This document shows positions 7,103-12,937 of a DNA stretch of 27,069 nt, one piece after another. This stretch comes from CAZQBY01 sp964540655 (lineage in GTDB: Archaea; Altiarchaeota; Altiarchaeia; JAFGQM01): assembly GCA_964540655.1 (NCBI GenBank), contig CAZINR010000011.1, forward strand, positions 1-27,069, in the 5' to 3' direction. Below the pieces are notes generated by a model that ran no database searches, was not told the DNA's origin, and worked only from the letters and a program-made list of their open reading frames with translations. The translations under genes and the position numbers were made by a program. Every line of letters starts with the position of its first letter. The stretch's first letter is position 1.

Positions 7103-8266
7103 TCAGACCACTCTGTTCAGCCAGTCATGCGCGTCGCTGGCGGCCAGCAGGTCCTTGAAGTCCCGGAAGTCGCTGCCCTTGGATATCTCCGAGAGCAGCA
7201 GCATCCGGAGGGCGTCCAGCTCGTCGTCGCTTACCCGGGCGTTCTTGTCCGCTTCTATGAGCCCGTACGGGTAGCCGGGGAAGGAGATGTCGGAGGAGTT
7301 CGCGGCGAGCGAAGACATGATTTTATCCTTGTGAGTCTCCTGGCCCTTGAGGATTTCAACTCTGAAAGTGTACTGGCTGCGCGCATGGAGGCGGGCGAAA
7401 TTCAAATCGGCTTTGTGGTTGGGGTCTGCTATGTCTACGACGTTCTCGTAATAGCCGGGCGCCTTGATGCCGTTGTCCCTTGCCAGCCTTCCTATTGCCG
7501 CGACCAGCGACATGCCGGTCGTAGTGTAAAGATGAGATGTCTTGGAGACTCCGCAGAACAGAACGCCGTTCTTGCGCGCGGCTTCATATGCGCGCTCGGC
7601 GTACCTGGCCTGGTTGGTGTAGGGCGCATGAAGGGTCCCGTCCCTGACGAAGATGTCCCCGTCGGACAGCCGCCCGCAGACGAAGCGCGCATAGTTCCAC
7701 TCGGCGAAAGAGCGCGCCACATCGCCTATTCGCGGTATCCTGACCTGCTCCCCTCCCTGGCTGAGCGTCTCGTCGTAGGAGTCGAAAACCAAATCCTTCT
7801 CGTCCGGAAGATAGTCCTTATGCGCCTCGTCCAGCGGGACGAAGCTGGCCTCGTATTTGACATCCCCGCCTTCCCCGGACGACGTCAGCACAGCGAAGAA
7901 CTCCAGCTTGTTCGGTATGTCCAAGTCGGTTCTCTCGGCCTGTTTAAAGCAGTTGAAGTAGACCCGCTCGAAGTGGACAGAGAAGGAGGGGGCCTGGATT
8001 AGCGCTAGGTTGCCACCGTCCAGAAAAGCAAGCGAACAATCCAAGTCTCGGACCTTCACTTCTTCGCCCCCCATCTGCCGAAGTGAAGGGTCGGGAAAGG
8101 TGGAACCTTTCCCTCGCATATGCGAGGGTTGGATTGCCTTGAAGTTCTTGACATCGAAATCCCTGGCCTCGTAGTGCTCCTCCGGCTTGAAGCTGGGCCT
8201 CCCGATCGGGATGTCGGCCCTCTTGCCGGCCAGTGATGCCACACGCTTCGCCGCGTCGGTTATCAT
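7103..8266 (-). CDS. nurA: NurA 5'-3' nuclease, partner of HerA
   Basis: NurA is a manganese-dependent nuclease that forms a ring on HerA and degrades the 5' strand at DNA ends. The catalytic Asp motif is LAFLDGGNLA (Asp83). Later family regions include VRDGTLHAPY, the GVSKTSHLY strand (the GVsKt motif) and a C-terminal ADLNFARLHARSQYTFRVEIL segment before the final helices. The start overlaps the stop of the zinc-ribbon gene by one base (TGATG), and herA follows after a short gap. Residues 47-71, just before Asp83, are encoded by three consecutive inverted repeats and read like an in-frame insertion (PSHMRGKGSTFPDPSLRQMG). At 387 aa the protein is within or slightly above the usual NurA size. 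Confidence 0.9.
   Translation of the reverse strand: MITDAAKRVASLAGKRADIPIGRPSFKPEEHYEARDFDVKNFKAIQPSHMRGKGSTFPDPSLRQMGGEEVKVRDLDCSLAFLDGGNLALIQAPSFSVHFERVYFNCFKQAERTDLDIPNKLEFFAVLTSSGEGGDVKYEASFVPLDEAHKDYLPDEKDLVFDSYDETLSQGGEQVRIPRIGDVARSFAEWNYARFVCGRLSDGDIFVRDGTLHAPYTNQARYAERAYEAARKNGVLFCGVSKTSHLYTTTGMSLVAAIGRLARDNGIKAPGYYENVVDIADPNHKADLNFARLHARSQYTFRVEILKGQETHKDKIMSSLAANSSDISFPGYPYGLIEADKNARVSDDELDALRMLLLSEISKGSDFRDFKDLLAASDAHDWLNRVV
8053..8128. repeat. Cluster of three perfect inverted repeats inside nurA
   Basis: In 76 bases there are (a) 10-base arms CCTTCACTTC at 8053-8062 and GAAGTGAAGG at 8080-8089; (b) 9-base arms GGGAAAGGT at 8093-8101 and ACCTTTCCC at 8105-8113 around a 3-base loop; (c) the 18-base perfect palindrome CCCTCGCATATGCGAGGG at 8111-8128, which shares three bases with (b). 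Three perfect arms in succession inside a coding sequence are very unlikely by codon choice alone. This resembles an in-frame palindromic mobile element of the kind known from Rickettsia. No second copy was noticed in the window. Confidence 0.75.
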
Positions 8267-9162
8267 CAGAAGGTCTCGTTCGATAGCAGCTGCTTGTCTA
8301 CCGCCGAGATTATGAGGACTTTCTGCTGGTTGTTCTTGAGGTGGGTGACCGTGGCCTTGTATTTGGGGTAATATACGGTCATCATGTCCACGGTTATCTT
8401 CTCGTCCACGGTCTTCTTGGAATTTGGCGGACGCTGGATTATCTGGGGCGTCAGGACCCTGTCTGTCACTCCGGAGGGGTTGAAGGTGGTCTCCAACACC
8501 TGCGTCCGCGGCATCTTCTTCTTGTGGTCGAACGGGACGGTGTCCTTGCCCTTGACCAGCTGCTCGAGCATAGGCTTCTCCATCCCCTTCATGTCGAAGT
8601 AGACGCCGCTCTCGCTCTTCTTCTTTATAGTCTCGGTTCCCGTCAGCTTCAGCGCAGGCGCGGACGAGCCGCTGAACAGGCCACCGTTGGCCACGGGAGG
8701 CTTCACGTCGTAGGTGTTCTTGTCGATGGCCACCTTGACCGTGTCGGGATCCAGCTGCAGATTGAACTCCTTGTCCGCCTCGAAGGTCCCCTCGTACGTC
8801 GCGCGCACCATGTGTATGGGCTCGTATATCTTTGTCAGTGCGTCGACCCTCACCTCGTGGGCCTCGGCGCTGCTGAACAAGCCGGAGAAAGCCTTTGTCT
8901 TAAGAGCCTCTCCTTCCAGGGCGTGCTCGGCCCCCTTGAAGTCTATGCTCTCCCTGAGCGAGACTATCTTGGGGGGATTCTTGACTATGTTCTTGACATC
9001 TATTGTCGCCTGCTTAGGAGCCTTTTTCTCAGGAGCCTTCAAGGGCTGGGAGTCTCCTCTACCCTGCTGTGTGACCGGCAGTATCTTGGGGACGGGGGCA
9101 CCGCATCCGGTGCAGAACTTGGCCCCGTCGGGCAGCTGGTTTCCGCATCTTGGACAGTACAT
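8266..9162 (-). CDS. Zinc-ribbon protein at the head of the nurA-herA operon
   Basis: The N-terminus MYCPRCGNQLPDGAKFCTGC is a textbook short zinc ribbon (Cys3, Cys6, Cys17, Cys20). A Lys/Pro-rich linker follows to about residue 60. The remaining roughly 240 residues are soluble, beta-rich in appearance and not recognised. They include KAFSGLFSSAEAHEVRVDALTKIY, a strand pattern around 115-160, and a conserved-looking YYPKYKATVTHLKNNQQKVL near the C-terminus. Its start is the first of the long minus-strand operon and its stop overlaps nurA by one base. Operon position suggests a role with NurA-HerA, perhaps as an adaptor, but nothing in the sequence proves it. A TATA-like box 26-35 bases upstream suggests a nearly leaderless mRNA. 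Confidence 0.8.
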   Translation of the reverse strand: MYCPRCGNQLPDGAKFCTGCGAPVPKILPVTQQGRGDSQPLKAPEKKAPKQATIDVKNIVKNPPKIVSLRESIDFKGAEHALEGEALKTKAFSGLFSSAEAHEVRVDALTKIYEPIHMVRATYEGTFEADKEFNLQLDPDTVKVAIDKNTYDVKPPVANGGLFSGSSAPALKLTGTETIKKKSESGVYFDMKGMEKPMLEQLVKGKDTVPFDHKKKMPRTQVLETTFNPSGVTDRVLTPQIIQRPPNSKKTVDEKITVDMMTVYYPKYKATVTHLKNNQQKVLIISAVDKQLLSNETF

Positions 9163-9187
9163 CTTGGTTACCTCGTTTAAAGAAGCC

Positions 9188-9197
9188 TATATTTAAG
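9188..9197. promoter_or_regulatory. Shared TATA-like box for two divergent operons
   Basis: TATATTTAAG reads as a plausible box on both strands (CTTAAATATA on minus). It lies about 26 bases before the HDAC-family ATG at 9218 and about 30 bases before the zinc-ribbon ATG at 9162. A single near-symmetric box could therefore serve both directions with leaderless or nearly leaderless transcripts. Confidence 0.55.
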
Positions 9198-9217
9198 CCA
9201 CTCCCGATAAAAAACTT

Positions 9218-10078
9218 ATGGACGTCTTCTTCGACCCGGTGTTCCTGAAGCACGACACCGGAGCGCATCCTGAGAACGCCGGAAGGCTGGAGCTCCTGCT
9301 GGATTACCTTGACGAGAGCCAGATAAAGAAGCCTCGGGACGGCGAGGAGTTCCTCAAGTTAGCGCATGAAGCCGGGTACATAGAGCAGGTCAAGCTCGCC
9401 AGCGAGATGGGCGGGATGCTCGACCCAGACACGCCCGTCTCCAAGCACAGCTATGAGGCGGCCTGCAGGGCAGTCGGGGCCGCTGTGGACGCGTCCGAGA
9501 GCGCCCTGGAGGGGGTGCCGGGGGGCGGGTTCGCTTTGGTCCGCCCGCCGGGGCATCATGCTTTCGCCGCGCGCGGCTCTGGATTCTGCATCTTCAACAA
9601 CATGGCCATAGCCGCCATCAAACTGGCCGAACATGGGAAAAGGGTGTTCATACTGGACATAGACGTGCACCACGGCAACGGGACCGAGGCGCTGGTTCTG
9701 GGGAAGGAGAACATAATGTTCTTATCCATCCACCAGAGCCCGCTCTACCCCGGCAGCGGGCTGGCTGACAGGGAGCCGAACGTGATTAATGTCCCGCTCC
9801 CGCCGACCACGGGCGACGAGGGTTACATAAAGGTGCTGGATAAGAGGGTCGGGCCGGAGATCGAGAGGTTCAAGCCGGACGTCGTCGGCGTCTCGGTCGG
9901 CTTCGACGCCTACTACCTGGACCGCGGGTCGGTCGCCGGCAACGCGCTGGGCATCACGGGTGAGACTTATGGGAGGGTTAAAAAGATGTTAAAGCCATAC
10001 AAGGCTTTCTTCACACTCGAAGGCGGGTACAACCCAAAGAGCATAATGGAGGGCGCGCATGCGCTGATGGAGTTGTGA
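9218..10078 (+). CDS. Histone deacetylase/acetoin-utilisation (AcuC/AphA-like) family zinc amidohydrolase
   Basis: A zinc hydrolase of the HDAC/acetylpolyamine amidohydrolase superfamily, which removes acetyl or related acyl groups from lysines or polyamines. Family motifs are intact: HPENAGRL at 17-24, the catalytic His pair RPPGHHA (His113, His114), GFCIFNN, the zinc ligands in ILDIDVHHGNGT (Asp149, His151), Asp230 in VGFDAYY, and the catalytic Tyr in LEGGYN (Tyr271). The length of 286 aa is short for the family but holds the whole core. Substrate cannot be told: it may be a chromatin protein, another acetyl-lysine protein or a small molecule. The stop overlaps the following CheD-like gene by one base, so the three genes to 11395 look like an operon. 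Confidence 0.92.
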   Translation: MDVFFDPVFLKHDTGAHPENAGRLELLLDYLDESQIKKPRDGEEFLKLAHEAGYIEQVKLASEMGGMLDPDTPVSKHSYEAACRAVGAAVDASESALEGVPGGGFALVRPPGHHAFAARGSGFCIFNNMAIAAIKLAEHGKRVFILDIDVHHGNGTEALVLGKENIMFLSIHQSPLYPGSGLADREPNVINVPLPPTTGDEGYIKVLDKRVGPEIERFKPDVVGVSVGFDAYYLDRGSVAGNALGITGETYGRVKKMLKPYKAFFTLEGGYNPKSIMEGAHALMEL

Positions 10079-10734
10079 TGGCAGGGACACCCAAGAAGAG
10101 GAAGAGGCAGAGGGTCTCCACAGGGAAGAGGGTCAGGCCGCGCAAGAGCGAGCCGGTCTTCCAGTCTTACGTGAGAGTAGTGGGCGAGGACGGAGCGGTC
10201 AGCTACGGGACCGGGCCATGCTTCACCCTGGTCTTCCAGCGGAGGGGGGATCTTAAAAGAGAGAAGGGTCCGAGGGGCGTCAGGAGAAGGAGGGAGCCCT
10301 CAAAGAGCGTCGTCTGGCACGTCCCGCCGCTTCACGTACATGACAAAGGCGGGAAGCTGGCGGGAAGGGATGAGGTAGCGAAGCAGCTAAGGGAGAAGGG
10401 CCAGCTTCTCGGATTCCGGACCGAGAAGCTCCACCCGAAGACGGTCGTGGACGGAATACTAGACTACCTGAGAGGGCAGGAAGGCGGGAACATAATCGTG
10501 ACTGCCGTCCCGGGGGAGGACACGCTTAAAGAGGAGTATTTCGCATCCGCCATGGGAAAGATGAGAGAGCTGCTCGATACGTATAAAAAGGAAGGGCTTA
10601 TAGACAATGTCCGCACCCGGGGCCTCTCAAGCTTCAGGGGCACCGGGGATGTGTACGTGGACAGGCGCGGAAGGATAAACAGGGGGCTCACGAAGCCGCT
10701 GCCAGGCCTTGAAGATAAGAATGGTAAAACATAA
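10078..10734 (+). CDS. CheD-like (deamidase superfamily) protein, paralogue A
   Basis: A 218-aa protein with a strongly basic N-terminal tail (PKKRKRQRVSTGKRVRPRK). It then has Cys48 in GPCFTLVF and His81/His86 in SVVWHVPPLHVHD, a strand with a PG turn (IIVTAVPGEDT), and a C-terminal VYVDRRGRINR. The Cys...WH-x4-H pattern, the PG strand and the final Gly-Arg-Ile match paralogue B and, more loosely, the protein at 4819-5367. Cys and the first His fill the places of CheD's catalytic pair, with a longer Lys/Arg-rich insertion between them. The ATG at 10078 overlaps the HDAC stop (TGATG); a GTG one codon earlier is possible. Deamidase activity is inferred. The basic tail would suit binding nucleic acid or an acidic partner. 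Confidence 0.6.
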   Translation: MAGTPKKRKRQRVSTGKRVRPRKSEPVFQSYVRVVGEDGAVSYGTGPCFTLVFQRRGDLKREKGPRGVRRRREPSKSVVWHVPPLHVHDKGGKLAGRDEVAKQLREKGQLLGFRTEKLHPKTVVDGILDYLRGQEGGNIIVTAVPGEDTLKEEYFASAMGKMRELLDTYKKEGLIDNVRTRGLSSFRGTGDVYVDRRGRINRGLTKPLPGLEDKNGKT

Positions 10735-10745
10735 GGGGAAGGAGA

Positions 10746-10751
10746 GGAGGT
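10746..10751 (+). promoter_or_regulatory. Strong Shine-Dalgarno that fixes the start of paralogue B
   Basis: GGAGGT stands 8 bases before the ATG at 10760, matching the archaeal anti-SD. The frame is open further upstream (ATG at 10709 and 10721), but those starts overlap the preceding gene and lack such a site, so 10760 is preferred. Confidence 0.75.
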
Positions 10752-10759
10752 CTAACCGG

Positions 10760-11395
10760 ATGAAGCACGAGAGGATTAGGACCTTCACCGACACCGGGCC
10801 CAGGGGGCCGGGTGTGTTCTCGTCGGAGATAATCTCGTTCAGCGGAAAGCCCCACGAGAGCTATTCGGCGGGGGTCTGCTTCCACCTGATAACCCAGGCC
10901 AGGGACAAAGAGGGCAACGTCAGGAGCGTCCTCTGGCATGTGCAGCCTTCGCATGTGAACAGCTCCTTGGGCAGCGACGGCTCCAGAGGGCAGTATATCA
11001 GCCCGGAGAGGTATGAAGCCCTCTTCGGCAGGCCCTTCAGGAACCCTGAGGGAACGGTGAAAAGGAAGCTTAAGGAAGGGGAGCCTGTGAACGACCATGA
11101 GACGCTGGCCCTTAACGCCGCGGACGTAATGGCATCCATACTGGACCACCTCCACGAAGTCAGGAAGGGCGGGGCAAGGGTAAGGGCCACACTCATCCCG
11201 GGGGAAACCACTCTCAGCAACCCCAGAGGCATATCGGCCTTCAACAGGATGCTGAACCACCTTGAAGGTCTTAAAGACGGGAGGAGGATCCACAATCTCA
11301 GCGTAAGAGGGGCGCGGAAGACCAAGGGAGCCAGCAAAATCAGGGTGAGGAAGAGCGGGAGGATATACAGGGTCCCCCGCATAGAGGAGCAGTAA
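10760..11395 (+). CDS. CheD-like (deamidase superfamily) protein, paralogue B
   Basis: A 211-aa protein starting MKHERIRTF after a strong Shine-Dalgarno. Cys40 in SAGVCFHLITQ and His60/His65 in SVLWHVQPSHV match paralogue A almost word for word. Further shared points are a helix (DVMASILDHLHEVRKGG), the strand VRATLIPGETTL and the C-terminal IRVRKSGRIYR. Cys to His is 20 residues here, near CheD's 17. The region 66-95 (SLGSDGSRGQYISPERYEALFG) has no counterpart in paralogue C. It follows paralogue A by 25 bases and is the last gene of the HDAC-CheD-like operon; the next gene has its own TATA-like box. Function is unknown beyond the proposed fold. Confidence 0.6.
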   Translation: MKHERIRTFTDTGPRGPGVFSSEIISFSGKPHESYSAGVCFHLITQARDKEGNVRSVLWHVQPSHVNSSLGSDGSRGQYISPERYEALFGRPFRNPEGTVKRKLKEGEPVNDHETLALNAADVMASILDHLHEVRKGGARVRATLIPGETTLSNPRGISAFNRMLNHLEGLKDGRRIHNLSVRGARKTKGASKIRVRKSGRIYRVPRIEEQ

Positions 11396-11397
11396 GA

Positions 11398-11407
11398 TTT
11401 ATATTTT
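11398..11407 (+). promoter_or_regulatory. TATA-like box for the Dph2-like operon
   Basis: TTTATATTTT is centred about 23 bases before the ATG at 11425, in a 29-base AT-rich gap between genes. The spacing predicts a leaderless transcript starting at or next to the ATG. Confidence 0.6.
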
Positions 11408-11424
11408 CCGTTTGTAAACACGAC

Positions 11425-12108
11425 ATGGTGAAAACAATCTTCATTCCCTGCCGCGCGCAGGCGGACGTCAAGCTCGTGGTCGAGAGTATTCTGGAGAATG
11501 TAGATTACGAGAAATTGGGGTTGGTTACGACCGCACAGTACGTCCACCAGCTGGACGAGATTAGAGAAAAGCTGGAGAGGGGGGGGAAGACTGTCATGAT
11601 ATCAGCGGGGCGCCCCAACCCGGGACAGATAATCGGCTGCGACGCGCGCGCTGCGGGCGGGGATAGCCGGGGCACGGCGGCCGAGCCGGACTGCTACGTA
11701 TATCTCGGCACGGGCCGCTTCCATCCGCTGAGGGTGGCGGAGGAGACCGGCAAGCCCGTATACGCAGTCAAACCGTCCGGGGAGCTGGAGAAGATATCGG
11801 AAAAAGAGCTCATGAAGTGCGCCAAGATAAGAGCCGCGCGCATGGACGGGTTCAAGAGGGCCGAAAAAGTCGGCATAATAGTCTCCGCCAAGCCGGGACA
11901 GAGCCGGATGGGTAAGGCGATTGAGCTCAGGAAGAAACTTGAAAGGGAAAAACAAACGTTTATATTCATAGCAAATGAAATTAAACCCGACTATTTTACG
12001 GGATACGACATAGACGCATGGGTGAACACCGCGTGCCTGCGCATTGGCGAGGACGCGTTCGAAAAACCCGTGGTTGACATTTCTGAAATAGAAAGGACTG
12101 AAAAATGA
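11425..12108 (+). CDS. Short Dph2-like diphthamide biosynthesis protein lacking domain 1
   Basis: Dph2 is a radical-SAM-like iron-sulphur enzyme that attaches the 3-amino-3-carboxypropyl group to a histidine of elongation factor 2. This 227-aa protein matches the second and third Dph2 domains: LGLVTTAQYVHQL, GQIIGCDARAA (Cys72), YLGTGRFHP, KIRAARMDGFKRAEKVGI, SAKPGQSRMGKA and WVNTACLRIGED (Cys204). The archaeal enzyme is usually about 340 aa, with a third cluster cysteine in domain 1. That domain is absent here. A well-placed TATA-like box directly before the ATG argues that the short form is the real product and not a missed start. The partner domain could be encoded elsewhere, or activity may be altered. 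The stop overlaps csl4 (ATGA). Confidence 0.82.
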   Translation: MVKTIFIPCRAQADVKLVVESILENVDYEKLGLVTTAQYVHQLDEIREKLERGGKTVMISAGRPNPGQIIGCDARAAGGDSRGTAAEPDCYVYLGTGRFHPLRVAEETGKPVYAVKPSGELEKISEKELMKCAKIRAARMDGFKRAEKVGIIVSAKPGQSRMGKAIELRKKLEREKQTFIFIANEIKPDYFTGYDIDAWVNTACLRIGEDAFEKPVVDISEIERTEK

Positions 12109-12671
12109 AAGAGAAATTCGTTATGCCGGGTGACGCCGTGAAGAGCGGCAAGAGGATTGGTTCCGGTTTGTACACTGAAGAGGGCCAGGCCTATGCGGCC
12201 GTGGCCGGAAATCTGAAGGAGACTGACGACAGCATATCCGTAGAGCCTGTGAACCCTTTCGTGGAGATACACAAAGGCGACACGGTCATCGCCTCGGTCG
12301 AAGCCATAAAGGGCGAGAAGATAGTGCTGGTCAAGATACTGAAGGTCGTGGGCAAGCAGAGGACCCTGCCAACCGAGGATTACGGGGTCATAAGGGTCAT
12401 GGACATAGCCCAGGGCTACACCGAGAAGGCGAGCGACGAGTTCAAGACGGGAGACATAGTCAAGGCGGAGGTCATGCAGGTCCTGCCTGACGACATAGTC
12501 CTCACCACCAAGGGCCCGAACCTGGGCGTCATAGAGGGCTACTGCTCGAAGTGCAGGAGCATACTGCGCATGCAGGACGACAAGCTGGTCTGCGGGATAT
12601 GCGGCACCAGAGAGCACAGGACCACCTCGCGCGATTACCTGGTAAAGGGGGAGGAGAAGGATGGAAGTTAA
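12105..12671 (+). CDS. csl4: Exosome RNA-binding subunit Csl4
   Basis: Cap subunit of the archaeal RNA exosome, which binds RNA substrates and helps recruit DnaG to the core ring. The protein begins with the N-terminal beta domain (FVMPGDAVKSGKRIGSGLY), a family hallmark. It continues with an S1-type RNA-binding domain (about 57-138, GDTVIASVEAIKGEKIVLVKI) and ends in a zinc ribbon with Cys147, Cys150, Cys163 and Cys166 (YCSKC, VCGICG). The length of 188 aa is typical. It overlaps the Dph2-like gene by ATGA and rpoL by 11 bases, so the three are co-transcribed. Confidence 0.95.
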   Translation: MKEKFVMPGDAVKSGKRIGSGLYTEEGQAYAAVAGNLKETDDSISVEPVNPFVEIHKGDTVIASVEAIKGEKIVLVKILKVVGKQRTLPTEDYGVIRVMDIAQGYTEKASDEFKTGDIVKAEVMQVLPDDIVLTTKGPNLGVIEGYCSKCRSILRMQDDKLVCGICGTREHRTTSRDYLVKGEEKDGS

Positions 12672-12927
12672 GAAGCTGGAGGACAAGAAGGGCAAGGCGA
12701 AGTTCGAGATAAAGGGTGCGGACCATCTCCTGGTCAACCTCCTGGTCCAGAAGCTTCTGGAGAGCAGGAACGTGGAATTCGCCACTTATTCAAGGCCCCA
12801 TCCCCTCCTAGAGGGATTCGTCCTGACCGTAAGGGGCAAGAAGCCCGAGGACGAGGTCAAGAAGGCCGTGAAGGAAGTAAAAAAGGACGCCGCATCGATG
12901 AAGAAGGCCCTAACGTCGGCGAAGTGA
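12661..12927 (+). CDS. rpoL: DNA-directed RNA polymerase subunit L (Rpb11-like)
   Basis: Small subunit L, which pairs with subunit D as the alpha-like dimer on which archaeal RNA polymerase assembles. The 88-aa protein shows the family pattern: HLLVNLLVQKLLE followed by FATYSRPHPLLEGFVLTVRG, then a Lys-rich C-terminal helix. The length is typical. A purine-rich GGAGGAG Shine-Dalgarno lies four bases before the ATG, inside the csl4 end. Confidence 0.96.
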   Translation: MEVKKLEDKKGKAKFEIKGADHLLVNLLVQKLLESRNVEFATYSRPHPLLEGFVLTVRGKKPEDEVKKAVKEVKKDAASMKKALTSAK

Positions 12928-12937
12928 TCCCTCTAAA

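Noticed and set aside
10709..10759. Longer start for CheD-like paralogue B
   Set aside because: The upstream ATGs overlap the previous gene and lack a ribosome-binding site, whereas 10760 has GGAGGT at ideal distance.
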